Assembly (NCBI RefSeq): GCF_001667145.1 | Contig: NZ_LZIF01000075.1 | Span: 62,001 to 126,000 of the forward strand | Source: Mycobacterium sp. 852002-51971_SCH5477799-a | GTDB lineage: Bacteria; Actinomycetota; Actinomycetes; Mycobacteriales; Mycobacteriaceae | Length of the DNA: 64,000 nucleotides | Reading direction: 5' to 3' | Shown here: positions 25,007-36,204 of the stretch, in pieces | How the letters are laid out: each line of letters starts with the position of its first letter | Position numbering within the stretch: the stretch's first letter is position 1 | The notes under the pieces: generated by a model | Database searches by the model: none | What the model saw: only the letters and a program-made list of their open reading frames with translations | What the model was told of the DNA's origin: nothing | Made by a program: the position numbers and the translations under genes

Positions 25007-27730
25007 CTACCGGCGCAAGCGGATCTTCCATCGCACGAAGCCGGCGTAGAAGATCGACAAGGCCGCCAGCATGCCCATGTCGAGCAGCCAGGTCTTCGAC
25101 GTGTGTTGCCAGAATCGATCCTGGGAGAGCAGCGAATCGGGCACCAGGTGGCGCAGATCCACCGTCGACGACGCCGCGGCGTAGCCCCAGCGCGCCGGCA
25201 TCGCCCACGACAGCTGGTTCAGACCGAGCCGGCCGGTCACCGGCACCATCCCGCCGCACAGCACCAGCTGCGCCATCACCGTCACCACGAACAGCGGCAT
25301 GATCTGCTCGCTGGAGCGCACCAGCGACGAAATCGCCAGTCCCAGAATGGCCGAGGCGACACACGTGGCCGCGACGGTGGCGAACAGTTCCAAGGTGGCC
25401 CCGACGGTCGAGTGGCCGAACAACACCGCGCCTCGCGTCGGGGCGCTCTTGCCGATCACCACGATCGCCGTGACGATCGCCGACTGCAGTATGGCGAACC
25501 CGCAGAACACCGCGGTCTTGGCGAGTAGGTAGGCGGTGGTCGACAACCCGACCGCTTGCTCCCGTTGGAAGATGGGGCGTTCGCCGACCAGATCGCGAAT
25601 TGTCAAGGCAGTGCCCATGAATGCGGCCGCCGGCATCAGCAGGGCCAGTATCTGCGCGGCTTCGTCGGGTGTGCCCGCGGCGGGTGCGGGGAGATGAAAG
25701 CCGTTGTTGCCCGGCACCGTCAGAGACAGCGAGCCGAGGATGAACGGCAGCAGCGCGAGGAAGACGAAATAGGCGCGGTCGGCGATCACCAGGCGGACCT
25801 GCCGGCGGGCGATGGTCGAGATCTGCCGCCGCACGCTGGTGTGAACCGGTTCGCCGAGACTGCCCGGCTCGTCAACCTTGTCCGGCAGGTACCGCTGGGG
25901 CCGCTTTTCGGCCTCGTTCTGTTCCAGGAAGCGGCGGTTGGCTTCGTCGGGGTCGGCGCCGACCTGGGTGAAGATCTTCGCCCAGTTGGTGGTGCCCATC
26001 GCCCCACCGATCTGGTCGGGCGCGCCGCAGTAGGCGGTCTTGCCGCCGGGAGCCATGAGCAATACCTGGTCGCACACATCCAGGTAGGACAGCGAGTGCG
26101 TCACCACCAGCACGACCCGACCGGCATCGGCCAACTGGCGCAGCATCGTCATGACCTGCAGATCCAGCGCGGGATCCAGACCGGAGGTCGGCTCGTCGAG
26201 GATCAGCAGCGACGGCCCGGTGAGCAGCTCGAGCGCCACCGAGGCGCGTTTGCGTTGCCCCCCGGACAGCTTCTCGACGCGGGTATCGGCGTGCTTGGTC
26301 AGGTCGAGTTCTTCGAGCACCTGGGCGACGACCTTGGCGCGGTCCGCTTTGCTGGTGTCCGGCGGCAGCCGCAGCTCCGCGGCGTAGCCCAGCGCCTGGT
26401 TGATGGTCAACTGGCGATGCACCACATCGTCCTGTGGGACCATGCCGATCCTGCTGCGCAGGGAGGCGTATTCGGCGTGAATGTCGTGGCCCTCGAAGGT
26501 CACTGAACCGGAGGTCGGTGTGGTGTAACCGGCAATGAGCCGGGCCAGGGTGCTTTTTCCCGCACCCGAACCGCCGATCACGGCGGTCAACGTGCCGGGG
26601 CGCGCGGTCAGCGAGATGTCGTCCAGCAGTTGTTTGCCGGCGTCGACGACGTACTTGACGTTGCGCACCTCGAGTCCGCCGGTGCGCGCCGTGGCGCCGC
26701 CGTGTTCGGTCAGGGTGCCGTCGCGAAACACCAGGTCGACGTTGCCGATGGTGACGATGTCGTCCTCGGACAGGATGGCGGACCCCACCCGGGTGCCGTT
26801 GACGAACGTTCCGTTGACGCTGTTGTCCCGGACCTCGGTGCCCAGCGGGGTGGGCACCAAGCTGGCGTGCTGACGGGACGCCAAGACATCGGAGACAACG
26901 ATGTCGTTCTCGGGGGCGCGGCCGATCGTCATGGCGCCTGCCGTGCCCGCGGCCGACGACGCGCGTGGCGAGAGCAATTTCACAAAACGCGTCGCGAGGT
27001 TCGACACGTCGGCCGTCTTGGCGTTGATCACGGTGAATTCGGTCGCGGGCGCGGCGGATGGCTGGGGCGGTGCCTTGGTTTCGCCGGCGCCGGGCGGCGC
27101 GGCCTGCATCCTTGCCGGCGAGCCGGGGTCGATGACGGTCAGTTCCTCGGGTGGTGTGCCTCGTGGCGCCGGTTGCCGTGGCCCGCGGGGCGGTGGCGCC
27201 TGTCGCGGCGGGGCATTCGGCGGTCTCGCCGGCTGCCGGGGTGGGGTGGGACGCGACGGCGCACCCTGCGGACCGCCGCGCGCCGGCCTCCTGTCGGGGC
27301 CCCCGGGCCGGGCCGGCGAGCGGGTCGGATTCGTTAGCTCAGCGAGCGCCGACCACGCCAGGGTCGGCGGTCCGGAGTCGTGGCTCGGCCGAGTCCGCGA
27401 CGGCTGGCCGGCGTGGCCGGTCTGCGGTCCGATCGCGAAGGTCAGGCGCGGACCTTGGGGGTTGCCGACGTGAATGCTCTGGCCGTCATGGATATCGACC
27501 ACCGGCATCCGGTAGCCGTTGAGGTAGGTCCCGTTCAGCGAGCCGTTGTCGATTGCCAGCCAACGGCCTTGATCGAACCGCAGGATCAGATGCGCGCGCG
27601 AGATGCGCGGATCGGCGATGCGCACATCGGCCTGCACGTCGCGGCCGACGACCACCTCGTGGCCGGCCGCAAAGGATCGTTGGGACCCGTCATGCCGAAT
27701 TGTCAGGATGGGCGGGGCGGGTCGAGTCAC
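25007..27730 (-). CDS. ABC exporter with two FHA domains (Rv1747-like)
   Basis: 907 residues. FHA1 lies at about 5-100 (GRDVQADVRIADPRISRAH; NGTYLNG), then a Pro/Arg-rich linker, FHA2 at about 230-330 (IGRAPENDIVVSDVLASRQH; NGTFVNG), an ABC ATPase with Walker A (GGSGAGKST), signature LSGGQRKRASVA and LLILDEPTSGLDP, and a C-terminal ABC-2 membrane domain of about six helices. FHA domains bind phosphothreonine. In M. tuberculosis, Rv1747 is controlled by the adjacent kinase PknF and exports lipid-linked glycans (PIMs). Here too a Ser/Thr kinase gene is adjacent, transcribed divergently, though the locus is elsewhere in the genome. Confidence 0.92.
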   Translation of the reverse strand: MTRPAPPILTIRHDGSQRSFAAGHEVVVGRDVQADVRIADPRISRAHLILRFDQGRWLAIDNGSLNGTYLNGYRMPVVDIHDGQSIHVGNPQGPRLTFAIGPQTGHAGQPSRTRPSHDSGPPTLAWSALAELTNPTRSPARPGGPDRRPARGGPQGAPSRPTPPRQPARPPNAPPRQAPPPRGPRQPAPRGTPPEELTVIDPGSPARMQAAPPGAGETKAPPQPSAAPATEFTVINAKTADVSNLATRFVKLLSPRASSAAGTAGAMTIGRAPENDIVVSDVLASRQHASLVPTPLGTEVRDNSVNGTFVNGTRVGSAILSEDDIVTIGNVDLVFRDGTLTEHGGATARTGGLEVRNVKYVVDAGKQLLDDISLTARPGTLTAVIGGSGAGKSTLARLIAGYTTPTSGSVTFEGHDIHAEYASLRSRIGMVPQDDVVHRQLTINQALGYAAELRLPPDTSKADRAKVVAQVLEELDLTKHADTRVEKLSGGQRKRASVALELLTGPSLLILDEPTSGLDPALDLQVMTMLRQLADAGRVVLVVTHSLSYLDVCDQVLLMAPGGKTAYCGAPDQIGGAMGTTNWAKIFTQVGADPDEANRRFLEQNEAEKRPQRYLPDKVDEPGSLGEPVHTSVRRQISTIARRQVRLVIADRAYFVFLALLPFILGSLSLTVPGNNGFHLPAPAAGTPDEAAQILALLMPAAAFMGTALTIRDLVGERPIFQREQAVGLSTTAYLLAKTAVFCGFAILQSAIVTAIVVIGKSAPTRGAVLFGHSTVGATLELFATVAATCVASAILGLAISSLVRSSEQIMPLFVVTVMAQLVLCGGMVPVTGRLGLNQLSWAMPARWGYAAASSTVDLRHLVPDSLLSQDRFWQHTSKTWLLDMGMLAALSIFYAGFVRWKIRLRR

Positions 27731-28038
27731 TACTCAAGTATCGGCCCGCGTCGGCAGTGCGCTCTATTGGACCCGGCTGTGACTTCCCTTTGTTTTCATT
27801 CGCCGACTCATAGCGCATTCATAGCCTGCTGCGACGAATCGCCCACTGCGGTGCGGCATTATTCGATCGGGAGGGTTGCAATCTTCGATTGTGTCCGTGC
27901 GTGCCGAGCACAGTGTCGTGTTCGCAGACAGCAAGACGGAATTCAGGGCCCAATCGCGATGCGCACGCTCATGGTGTGCGATCCGCATCACATTGCGGCA
28001 ACACCTGGGCGGTGCCGGGACACGAGGGGGGCGAGGCA
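27731..28038. other. Divergent promoter region between FHA-ABC exporter and kinase
   Basis: About 300 bases that must carry both promoters. A strong purine-rich Shine-Dalgarno stretch (GAGGGGGGCGAGG) lies just before the TTG chosen for the kinase. No operator was identified. Confidence 0.45.
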
Positions 28039-30117
28039 TTGACGAACGAGCACAAGGGGACTACTCGCCGCATCGGCGCCGGGCGGGGGCTGCTGAGCAA
28101 TCCGCGGCAAGCCCGCGAGGCGTTGCGCGCGGGTTTTCACTCGCTACCCGCCATGCCCATCGGTCAGTTGTTCCGCCGGATACCCCCCGTCGATTCCGCG
28201 CCGAACGCGCAACCCGTGGTGGCGCAGCAGAAAGACGAGTCCTCTGAGTCGCGCCCGGCGGTCAGCAACGGCGCGTCGTTCGCCGGCTACACGATCCTGC
28301 GGCAGTTGGGCGCCGGCGGCATGGCCGAGGTTCACCTCGCGTTGCATCCCAGGCTGCCCCGGCGTGACGTCATCAAGGTCCTCGCCGAGGCGGTGACCGC
28401 CGACCCCGAGTTCCGCGAAAGATTCAATCGGGAGGCCGATCTCGCGGCGACGCTGTGGCACCCCCACGTCGTCGGTGTGCACGACCGCGGCGAATTCAAC
28501 GGGCATCTGTGGATCTCGATGGACTATGTCGAGGGCACGGATGCCTCGCGGCTGGTCAAGGAGAACTACGCCGAGGGGATGCCGATCCGCGAGGTGTGCG
28601 CCATCGTTCAAGCGGTCGCCGGCGCGCTGGACTACGCCCACGATCGAGGCCTGCTGCACCGCGACGTCAAGCCCGCCAACATCCTGCTCACCCATCCCGA
28701 AGAGGGAGAGCGTCGAATCCTGTTGGCGGACTTCGGTGTCGCGCGTCACCTGGGGGACATCAGCGGGATCACCGAAACCAACGTCGCGGTCGGCACGGTG
28801 GCGTACGCCGCGCCCGAGCAGCTGACGGGTTCGCCCATCGACGGCCGGGCGGACCAATATGCTTTGGCCGCAACGGCTTTCCATCTTCTCACCGGAGCGC
28901 CTCCGTTTCAGCATTCGAATCCGATCGCGGTGATCAGTCAGCACCTGCACGAGGATCCGCCGCGGCTCAGCGATTTCCGGCCCGAGCTGGCCGAGCTCGA
29001 CGAGGTGTTCTTCCGGGCCCTCGCCAAAAACCCCGAGGAGCGGTTCGAGCGGTGCCGCGCGTTCGCCACCGCCGTCCGCGAGTCACTCGGTGACGTCTCC
29101 GAAGTCGGCGGCGGGCTCGGGCCCCGCGCCGTGGTAACGAACCCGCAGCACCGGCGGGGTCCCGGAGGCGCCATCGTCGGCCTGGGCCACCGGGTTTCGT
29201 CGAAGGCCCGGTGGGCCATCGCGCTGCTGTGTGCAGTGCTCATCGCCGTCGCGGCGACCTGGTCGATCCTCTACTCCGTCCAGCCCGACGCGTCGCCGGC
29301 CAACCCCGCGCTCGCGTCGAAACCGTCCGTCCCGGCCGCGAGTGCCGCACCCACGCCGGGCGGGCCGGTACTCAACGGGACCTACCGGTTGGCCTACGAC
29401 CAGACCAAGCGCACCACCAATGGCGTCTCGGTCCGGCACGCCGGGGCCACCACCAGCTGGTGGGCGTTCCGGTCGGTATGCACCACCAACGGATGTGCGG
29501 CCACCGGCACCCGGCTGGACGACGCCACCCACCAACTGGCCAGCACCGCCGGCGGCGTACAGACCGACACCCTGCGCTTCATCGGCGGCTACTGGCAGGG
29601 CACTCCGGCGCAACAGCGGGTGGGCTGCACCCAACCCAATGGACAGGTCACGGCCACCCAGCAGGAAACCATCGCCTGGTCGCTGGCGCCGCAGGCCGAC
29701 GGCACGCTGCGCGGCACCTTGACCGAGGCCGTGCTGAGCAATGAATGTGGCGCCCAGGGTGCGGTGGTGAGGGTGCCCGTGGTCGCCACCCGGACCGGCC
29801 AGGCGCCCGCCACGGTGACGCTGGGCGACCCCACCCAGGTGATCAACACCTCGACCACCGCGTCCGCCTCGGCGCCGCCGGTGCTCGGCGGGCCGTGCAG
29901 TGACGTCGGCAAGGTCGCCTACGACCCGACCAACAGCGAGGAGATCGTCTGCGAGGGCAGCAGCTGGGCCAAGGCGCCGATCACGATGGGCGCCCACGCC
30001 GCCGGGACCTCGTGCGACCGGCCGGGCACGCCGGTATTCGCCATGAGCACGTCCAGTGACGGCTACCTGCTGCAATGCGATCCGATCACCCGGACGTGGA
30101 CGCGGCCGGCGGGATAG
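28039..30117 (+). CDS. Transmembrane Ser/Thr protein kinase
   Basis: About 692 residues from a TTG at 28039; ATG at 28153 is a later alternative and the frame is open upstream. The kinase domain (about 82-350) has glycine loop GAGGMAEV, the lysine in [16 protein letters not shown] and DFGVARHLG, with a [12 protein letters not shown] activation segment. One membrane helix (about 391-413) is followed by an external Pro/Ala linker and a Cys-containing domain ([25 protein letters not shown]) shared with other mycobacterial receptor kinases. By position it is the likely regulator of the FHA-ABC exporter next door. Confidence 0.88.
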   Translation: MTNEHKGTTRRIGAGRGLLSNPRQAREALRAGFHSLPAMPIGQLFRRIPPVDSAPNAQPVVAQQKDESSESRPAVSNGASFAGYTILRQLGAGGMAEVHLALHPRLPRRDVIKVLAEAVTADPEFRERFNREADLAATLWHPHVVGVHDRGEFNGHLWISMDYVEGTDASRLVKENYAEGMPIREVCAIVQAVAGALDYAHDRGLLHRDVKPANILLTHPEEGERRILLADFGVARHLGDISGITETNVAVGTVAYAAPEQLTGSPIDGRADQYALAATAFHLLTGAPPFQHSNPIAVISQHLHEDPPRLSDFRPELAELDEVFFRALAKNPEERFERCRAFATAVRESLGDVSEVGGGLGPRAVVTNPQHRRGPGGAIVGLGHRVSSKARWAIALLCAVLIAVAATWSILYSVQPDASPANPALASKPSVPAASAAPTPGGPVLNGTYRLAYDQTKRTTNGVSVRHAGATTSWWAFRSVCTTNGCAATGTRLDDATHQLASTAGGVQTDTLRFIGGYWQGTPAQQRVGCTQPNGQVTATQQETIAWSLAPQADGTLRGTLTEAVLSNECGAQGAVVRVPVVATRTGQAPATVTLGDPTQVINTSTTASASAPPVLGGPCSDVGKVAYDPTNSEEIVCEGSSWAKAPITMGAHAAGTSCDRPGTPVFAMSTSSDGYLLQCDPITRTWTRPAG

Positions 30118-30204
30118 TTTCCCGGGTACCACCAGGCGAGCCTCGCATCCGCTACCGCGACCAGCTCGCCGACGCTTGTCGGTGATCGGTTCTACCCTGG
30201 TGCC

Positions 30205-32364
30205 ATGGCATTCGCCACGGAGCATCCCGTAGTAGCGCACTCGGAGTATCGCGCTGTCGACGACGTCGTTCGCGTCGGCGGCGACTTCGAGGTCGTCAGC
30301 CCGCACGATCCCGCCGGGGACCAGCCGGCCGCGATCGATGAGCTGGAACGCCGGATCAGGGCGGGGGAGCGTGATGTCGTGCTGCTCGGCGCCACCGGTA
30401 CCGGGAAATCGGCCACCACCGCCTGGCTCATCGAACGCCTGCAGCGACCAACCCTGGTGATGGCACCCAACAAGACGCTGGCCGCCCAGCTGGCCAATGA
30501 GCTGCGAGAGATGTTGCCGCACAACGCAGTTGAATACTTCGTCTCGTACTACGACTACTACCAGCCCGAGGCGTACATCGCGCAGACCGACACCTACATC
30601 GAGAAGGACAGCTCGATCAACGACGACGTGGAGCGGCTCCGGCACTCCGCGACGTCCTCGCTGCTGTCGCGCCGCGACGTGGTCGTGGTGGCGTCGGTGT
30701 CGTGCATCTACGGACTGGGCACGCCGCAGTCCTACCTGGACCGCTCGGTCGAGGTGCGGGTGGGCGCCGAGGTACCGCGGGATGCGCTGCTGCGCCTGCT
30801 GGTCGACGTCCAGTACACCCGCAACGACCTGTCGTTCACCCGCGGCTCGTTTCGGGTGCGCGGCGACACGGTGGAGATCATCCCGTCCTACGAAGAGCTG
30901 GCGGTGCGCATCGAGTTCTTCGGCGACGAGATCGAGGCGCTGTACTACCTGCACCCCCTGACGGGCGACGTGATTCGCCAGGTCGATTCGCTGCGAATCT
31001 TCCCGGCCACCCACTACGTCGCCGGCCCGGAGCGGATGGCAATGGCGATCTCGACGATCGAAGCGGAACTGGCCGAGCGGCTCGCCGAGTTGGAGGGGCA
31101 GGGCAAGCTGCTCGAGGCCCAGCGGTTGCGGATGCGCACCAACTACGACATCGAGATGATGCGCCAGGTCGGGTTCTGCTCGGGCATCGAGAACTACTCC
31201 CGGCACATCGACGGCCGGGGTCCGGGCTCGCCGCCGGCGACCCTGCTGGACTATTTTCCGGAAGACTTCCTGCTGGTCATCGACGAATCCCACGTCACCG
31301 TCCCGCAGATCGGCGGCATGTACGAGGGCGACATGTCGCGCAAACGCAACCTGGTCGAATACGGATTCCGGCTGCCATCGGCGTGCGATAACCGCCCGCT
31401 GACCTGGGAGGAGTTCGCCGACCGGATCGGGCAGACGGTGTACCTGTCGGCCACCCCCGGCCCCTACGAGCTCAGCCAGTCCGCCGGCGAGTTCGTCGAG
31501 CAGGTGATCCGGCCCACCGGCCTGGTGGACCCGAAGGTTGTGGTCAAGCCGACGAAGGGGCAGATCGACGACCTGATCGGCGAGATCCGGAAGCGCACCG
31601 AGGCCGACGAAAGGGTGCTGGTCACGACGCTGACCAAGAAGATGGCCGAGGACCTCACCGACTACCTGCTCGAGATGGGCATTCGGGTGCGCTATCTGCA
31701 CTCCGAGGTCGACACGCTGCGCAGGGTGGAACTGCTGCGTCAGCTCCGGCTGGGCGAGTACGACGTGCTCGTCGGCATCAACCTGCTGCGCGAGGGCCTG
31801 GACCTGCCCGAAGTGTCACTGGTCGCGATCCTGGACGCGGACAAAGAGGGCTTCCTGCGGTCATCGCGCAGCCTGATTCAAACCATCGGCCGCGCCGCCC
31901 GCAACGTCTCCGGCGAGGTGCACATGTACGCCGACACCATCACCGATTCGATGAAAGAGGCCATTGACGAGACCGAGCGCCGCCGGGCGAAGCAGGTCGC
32001 CTACAACGAGGCCCACGGCATCGACCCACAGCCGCTGCGCAAGAAGATCGCCGACATTCTCGACCAGGTCTACCGCGAGGCGGACGACAGCGAGACGGTG
32101 GAGATCGGCGGGTCGGGGCGCAATGCGTCCCGTGGCCGGCGCGCCCAGGGAGAGCCGGGCCGCGCGGTCAGCGCGGGGGTGTTCGAGGGCCGCGACACGG
32201 CCAGCATGCCGCGCGCCGAACTGGCCGACCTGATCAAGGACCTCACCGCCCAGATGATGGCCGCGGCTCGTGACTTGCAGTTCGAGCTGGCGGCGCGGTT
32301 CCGCGACGAGATCGCCGACCTGAAGAAGGAACTGCGGGGCATGGACGCCGCCGGCCTGAAATGA
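30205..32364 (+). CDS. uvrB: UvrB, excinuclease ABC subunit B
   Basis: 719 residues. Helicase motif I GATGTGKS at 62-69, the damage-probing hairpin [11 protein letters not shown], motif II-like [11 protein letters not shown], motif [11 protein letters not shown], and a C-terminal UVR domain ([20 protein letters not shown]) that contacts UvrC. It verifies damage after loading by UvrA in nucleotide excision repair. Start ATG gives MAFATEH. Confidence 0.98.
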   Translation: MAFATEHPVVAHSEYRAVDDVVRVGGDFEVVSPHDPAGDQPAAIDELERRIRAGERDVVLLGATGTGKSATTAWLIERLQRPTLVMAPNKTLAAQLANELREMLPHNAVEYFVSYYDYYQPEAYIAQTDTYIEKDSSINDDVERLRHSATSSLLSRRDVVVVASVSCIYGLGTPQSYLDRSVEVRVGAEVPRDALLRLLVDVQYTRNDLSFTRGSFRVRGDTVEIIPSYEELAVRIEFFGDEIEALYYLHPLTGDVIRQVDSLRIFPATHYVAGPERMAMAISTIEAELAERLAELEGQGKLLEAQRLRMRTNYDIEMMRQVGFCSGIENYSRHIDGRGPGSPPATLLDYFPEDFLLVIDESHVTVPQIGGMYEGDMSRKRNLVEYGFRLPSACDNRPLTWEEFADRIGQTVYLSATPGPYELSQSAGEFVEQVIRPTGLVDPKVVVKPTKGQIDDLIGEIRKRTEADERVLVTTLTKKMAEDLTDYLLEMGIRVRYLHSEVDTLRRVELLRQLRLGEYDVLVGINLLREGLDLPEVSLVAILDADKEGFLRSSRSLIQTIGRAARNVSGEVHMYADTITDSMKEAIDETERRRAKQVAYNEAHGIDPQPLRKKIADILDQVYREADDSETVEIGGSGRNASRGRRAQGEPGRAVSAGVFEGRDTASMPRAELADLIKDLTAQMMAAARDLQFELAARFRDEIADLKKELRGMDAAGLK

Positions 32365-32421
32365 GTTTGCTGGCAATCGATCTCCGGCTCTGCTCGGCGC
32401 GAGAACCCATACGGTGGAGGA

Positions 32422-33840
32422 GTGACCGACGCGGCGACTATCACCGGCGGCTGGCGTGAGCTGCTGGGCGCGAGGTATCTGAGAACTTCGGTACTGCTGG
32501 CCGGCGGGGTGGCGCTCTACGCCACCAATGAATTCCTGACCACCAGCTTGTTGCCCAACACCATCGCCGAAATCGGCGGCAGCCGGCTCTACGCGTGGGT
32601 GACAACTCTGTATCTCGTCGGCTCGGTGGTCGCGGCCACGATGGTCAATCCGACGCTGCTGCGCGTCGGTGCGCGGTCGTCATATCTGCTGGGGCTCGCC
32701 GTGTTCGGCGTCGCTAGCCTCGTTTGCGCTGCCGCTCCCACCATGCATGTTTTGATTGCTGGACGGGCCATGCAGGGGGTGGCCGGGGGCTTGCTGGCCG
32801 GGCTGGGCTATGCGGTCATCAACTCCGCGCTTCCCCGCCGGCTGTGGACCAGGGGCTCTGCCCTGGTGTCGGCGATGTGGGGGGTCGCCACGGTGGTCGG
32901 CCCCACGACCGGCGGCCTGTTCGCGCAGTTCGGGATCTGGCGATGGGCGTTTGTTGCGATGGCCGTTCTGACCGCGCTGATGGCCCTGCTGGTCCCGGTC
33001 GCGCTGGCCCGCGTCAGCTCGGCGAGCGGTATTCCCAGGATGAGAGTCCCGGTGTGGTCGCTGCTGATCATCGGGGTGGCCGCGCTGGCCGTCAGCGTCG
33101 CGCAGATTCCGCATAACACAGCCGCGACGTATGGGCTGCTCGCGGCCGGCATCGGCCTGGTCGGCGTGTTCGTGATCGTCGACTGGCGCATGCACGCCGC
33201 GATCCTGCCGCCCAGCGTGTTCTCTCCCGGCCCCCTGAAGTGGATCTACCTCACCATGGGCGTGCTGATGGGCGCGGCGATGGTGACCACCTATGTGCCG
33301 TTGTTCGGGCAGCGACTGGCGCACCTGACGCCGATCGCGGCGGGGTTCCTGGGGGCGGCGCTCGCGGTGGGCTGGACGGTCAGCGAGATCGTCAGCGCCT
33401 CGCTGGAGCACCCGCGGACGATCGGGCGGGTGGTCCTGGTGGCGCCGATGGTGGTGGCGGCGGGCCTGGCGCTGGGTGCCGTGGCACGGCATGGCGATGA
33501 CTCGGGGTGGACCGCCGCGCTGTGGGCGGTGGCCCTGGTGGTCGCCGGCATCGGGATCGGGATGGCCTGGCCCCACCTGTCGGCCCGCGCGATGGCGTCC
33601 GTCGCGGACCCGGCCGAAGGCGGCGCCGCGTCCGCGGCGATCAACACCGTCCAGCTCACCTCCGCCGCGATCGGCGCCGGATTGGCCGGTGTCGTCGTCA
33701 ACACCGCCACCGGTGGCGAGGGGATGGCGGCGCACATGCTGTTCACCGTCTTCACCGCGGTGAGCGCGGCCGGCGTGGCGGCGTCATACGCCGCGACGCG
33801 CGCCACCCGGCAGACCGAGGCCGTCGGCGCCGGAGGCTGA
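32422..33840 (+). CDS. MFS drug-efflux transporter (Rv1634-like)
   Basis: 472 residues with about 14 hydrophobic helices and the DHA2-like early motif ATNEFLTTSLLPNTIAEIGG. M. tuberculosis Rv1634 at this position is a proton-driven multidrug exporter; the substrate here is not known. The GTG start (MTDAATITGG) follows GGTGGAGGA. It lies 57 bases after uvrB. Confidence 0.88.
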   Translation: MTDAATITGGWRELLGARYLRTSVLLAGGVALYATNEFLTTSLLPNTIAEIGGSRLYAWVTTLYLVGSVVAATMVNPTLLRVGARSSYLLGLAVFGVASLVCAAAPTMHVLIAGRAMQGVAGGLLAGLGYAVINSALPRRLWTRGSALVSAMWGVATVVGPTTGGLFAQFGIWRWAFVAMAVLTALMALLVPVALARVSSASGIPRMRVPVWSLLIIGVAALAVSVAQIPHNTAATYGLLAAGIGLVGVFVIVDWRMHAAILPPSVFSPGPLKWIYLTMGVLMGAAMVTTYVPLFGQRLAHLTPIAAGFLGAALAVGWTVSEIVSASLEHPRTIGRVVLVAPMVVAAGLALGAVARHGDDSGWTAALWAVALVVAGIGIGMAWPHLSARAMASVADPAEGGAASAAINTVQLTSAAIGAGLAGVVVNTATGGEGMAAHMLFTVFTAVSAAGVAASYAATRATRQTEAVGAGG

Positions 33841-33884
33841 GCTCATTCCCTGCTTGCCGGCCGGCCGGCTAAGTGAGTGGCAAA

Positions 33885-35471
33885 TCACCGCGTGGACTTG
33901 ACAACCTGCGAGTAGTGGAATTGCCATCGCTCGACGATGCGGAAACCGAGATAGCCCGGGAATCGGTACGCCGGAGCCCGCCCGAAAGCGCTTCCGGGCG
34001 GCAGCGATCGCCCGGCTTGGTGGTCGGGCAGTGAGTTGTCTTTGTTGGTGATGGTCCAAATCGCCGGGCATTTGTTGATTTTGGCCGTCGTCAGCCACAC
34101 GGCGACGTGCCCGTCCCACAGCGATCCGACCTTCGGGCCGTACGCGCCGCGCTCGACGTCGATCAGCGACCGAAAGGCCGCCGGCCGGGTGGCCAGCAGC
34201 GCACGAATCGGGCCGGGCCGCCACGGCACGGTGTTGTCAACCACCAGGCAATCGCCGGGGGCGGCGTGCGTGCTGATCAGATCGGCGACCTGGCTGTAGT
34301 CCCACCCTTCTTTGGCATACGGCCAACGTTGGACGAACAGGTAGTCGGGGACGGCCGCGCCGACGAAAAGCGCGACAAGACCGGCGATCAGCCACGCCCG
34401 GCGCCCGACGGTGACGATGCAGATCGCCAGCACAACGGCCATCGCCGGCGTGGTCAGGATCAGGTAGCGGGGGAAATACATCGGCTCGTCGACCGCCGAG
34501 TAGATGACGACGGCGGCGGTGGGCAACACCACCCACGCGATGCAGCTGGTCAGCAGGCGAGCGATGTCGCCCGGAGGGGCGGGCGCGCCGGCCATTCGAG
34601 CGGCGACCGCGGCCACCATGATGACCGCACTGAGCACCGCGAACGGCACGCTGTGGTCGAAATACTGGCGCTGGGTGATGTCGAAGGCGTAGTGCCAGCT
34701 GACCGGGAAAAGCCAATTGACCTGGAACGCCTGCCCGTGCGCGAACAGGATGAACGGCGTCATCGCGCCCAGCGCGACGGCCGTGCTGGCCGCCCACCAG
34801 ATCGTTGGGAACTTGCGGGATCCTTTGGCGGCTACTAGCGGCAGCATCGCCGCGTAGACGAGGACGAGCAGGATCAGGTTGAGGCTCAGCAGAATCGACA
34901 CCATCAGCGCCACGGCGTAGCCGACCCACAGCCAGGACCGGCGCCGCCGCACCGCGGCGACGAACAGGACCGTCAGCCAGATCGCCGCGGCCACCGACAT
35001 CGCATACGAGCGGGCCTCGATGCCCGCCCACGTGATGCGCGGCAGGATCGCAAAGACGACTCCGGCGCATACCGCGGTACTCCGGCTGGGCGTGAACTGC
35101 CTGGTCAAGACCACGACCCCGGCCGCGGCGACCCCGACCGCCAACGCGCTCGGAACGCGCGACCAGAACTCGGTGGGGGGAAAGATGGCGAACCAACCGT
35201 GCATCAGCAGGTAGTAGGCGCCATGGACGGCGTCGATGTGGCCCAGCAACCGCCACAGCTCTGGCAAAGTCCGGCTGGCCGCAGCCGATATCGTCGCCCC
35301 TTCGTCGAACCACAGCGAGGGCCGGCAGGCCCAGGCGGCGCTGACACCCGTGGCGAACAGGGCGATCGCCCAGGGATCGAGCAACCTGCCGCGCGCACGC
35401 CCCGACGCAGGTTCGGCGCCAACATCCCCGGCACGCGGTTCGAGCGTGGGCTCGAGGGTGGGCATGGACAT
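33885..35471 (-). CDS. Membrane mannosyltransferase, LAM-capping type (Rv1635c-like)
   Basis: About 528 residues, a polytopic GT-C glycosyltransferase with the catalytic loop acidic motif SLWFDEGATISAA after the first helix and about ten further helices. It corresponds to Rv1635c, described as the enzyme adding the first mannose cap residue to lipoarabinomannan from polyprenyl-phosphomannose. The ATG at 35471 (MSMPTLEP) is chosen; another start is two codons in, and the frame is open to 35528. Its presence argues for a slow-growing species with mannose-capped LAM. Confidence 0.85.
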   Translation of the reverse strand: MSMPTLEPTLEPRAGDVGAEPASGRARGRLLDPWAIALFATGVSAAWACRPSLWFDEGATISAAASRTLPELWRLLGHIDAVHGAYYLLMHGWFAIFPPTEFWSRVPSALAVGVAAAGVVVLTRQFTPSRSTAVCAGVVFAILPRITWAGIEARSYAMSVAAAIWLTVLFVAAVRRRRSWLWVGYAVALMVSILLSLNLILLVLVYAAMLPLVAAKGSRKFPTIWWAASTAVALGAMTPFILFAHGQAFQVNWLFPVSWHYAFDITQRQYFDHSVPFAVLSAVIMVAAVAARMAGAPAPPGDIARLLTSCIAWVVLPTAAVVIYSAVDEPMYFPRYLILTTPAMAVVLAICIVTVGRRAWLIAGLVALFVGAAVPDYLFVQRWPYAKEGWDYSQVADLISTHAAPGDCLVVDNTVPWRPGPIRALLATRPAAFRSLIDVERGAYGPKVGSLWDGHVAVWLTTAKINKCPAIWTITNKDNSLPDHQAGRSLPPGSAFGRAPAYRFPGYLGFRIVERWQFHYSQVVKSTR

Positions 35472-35753
35472 GATGCTTGTTACTGTAAGTCGCGGTTCAT
35501 GCAATCGGTCACAAAGCGTCCGGCGCATTCGCTCTTCGTGCGTTCAATGGCGAAAAGCGGCGTAATGCAATGCCTTCCACGTTGGGCGCGTGCAATTAAC
35601 TGTTTTGTCATTGCCGATATCTTCGGTCGCCACGGCCAGAACCCGCAAATTGCGGACGCGCCACGCCGCTTCGTGTGATTGATCTGTCTCCTCTGCATCG
35701 AGCAAACGCGCTACTGTCTTGGGTTGGCTGACCAACCGAAACTGGGAGGGTAA

Positions 35754-36197
35754 ATGGGCGCCTATCGGACTGTGGTGGTAGGAACCGATGGCTCGGATTC
35801 GTCGATGCGCGCGGTGGAGAAGGCGGCGCAGATCGCCGGAGAGGACGCCAAGCTGATTGTGGCGTCGGCATATCTGCCCCAACATGAGGACGCCCGCGCC
35901 GCAGACGCCCTGCGGGAGGAAAGCTATAAGGTTTCGGGCACCGCGCCGATTTACGCGATTTTGCGCGACGCCAAGGACCGTGCCCACGCCGCCGGCGCAA
36001 AGAACATCGACGAGCGACCCATTGTCGGGGCCCCGGTCGATGCGCTGGTGCAGCTTGCCGAGGAGGAGCAGGCCGATCTGCTCGTCGTCGGCAACGTCGG
36101 CTTGAGCACGATCGCCGGTCGGCTGCTGGGATCGGTGCCGGCCAACGTCTCGCGTCGGGCCAAGACCGACGTGTTGATCGTGCACACGACGACGTAG
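35754..36197 (+). CDS. Universal stress protein (TB15.3/Rv1636-like)
   Basis: 147 residues of the UspA fold: YRTVVVGTDGSDSSMRAVEKA at the start and the nucleotide-binding GNVGLSTIAGRLLGSVPANVSRRAKTDVLIVH at the end. Rv1636 binds cAMP, which fits with the two cyclases in this window, but that link is only suggestive. GGGAGGG lies just before the ATG. The stop is a few bases from the displaced MBL gene end. Confidence 0.93.
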   Translation: MGAYRTVVVGTDGSDSSMRAVEKAAQIAGEDAKLIVASAYLPQHEDARAADALREESYKVSGTAPIYAILRDAKDRAHAAGAKNIDERPIVGAPVDALVQLAEEEQADLLVVGNVGLSTIAGRLLGSVPANVSRRAKTDVLIVHTTT

Positions 36198-36204
36198 CGC
36201 CCGG

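Noticed and set aside
29083..31701. 872-codon open frame on the minus strand, antisense to the kinase and uvrB.
   Set aside because: It mirrors two confidently identified genes; in high-GC DNA the antisense frame stays open by codon bias. No recognisable domain.
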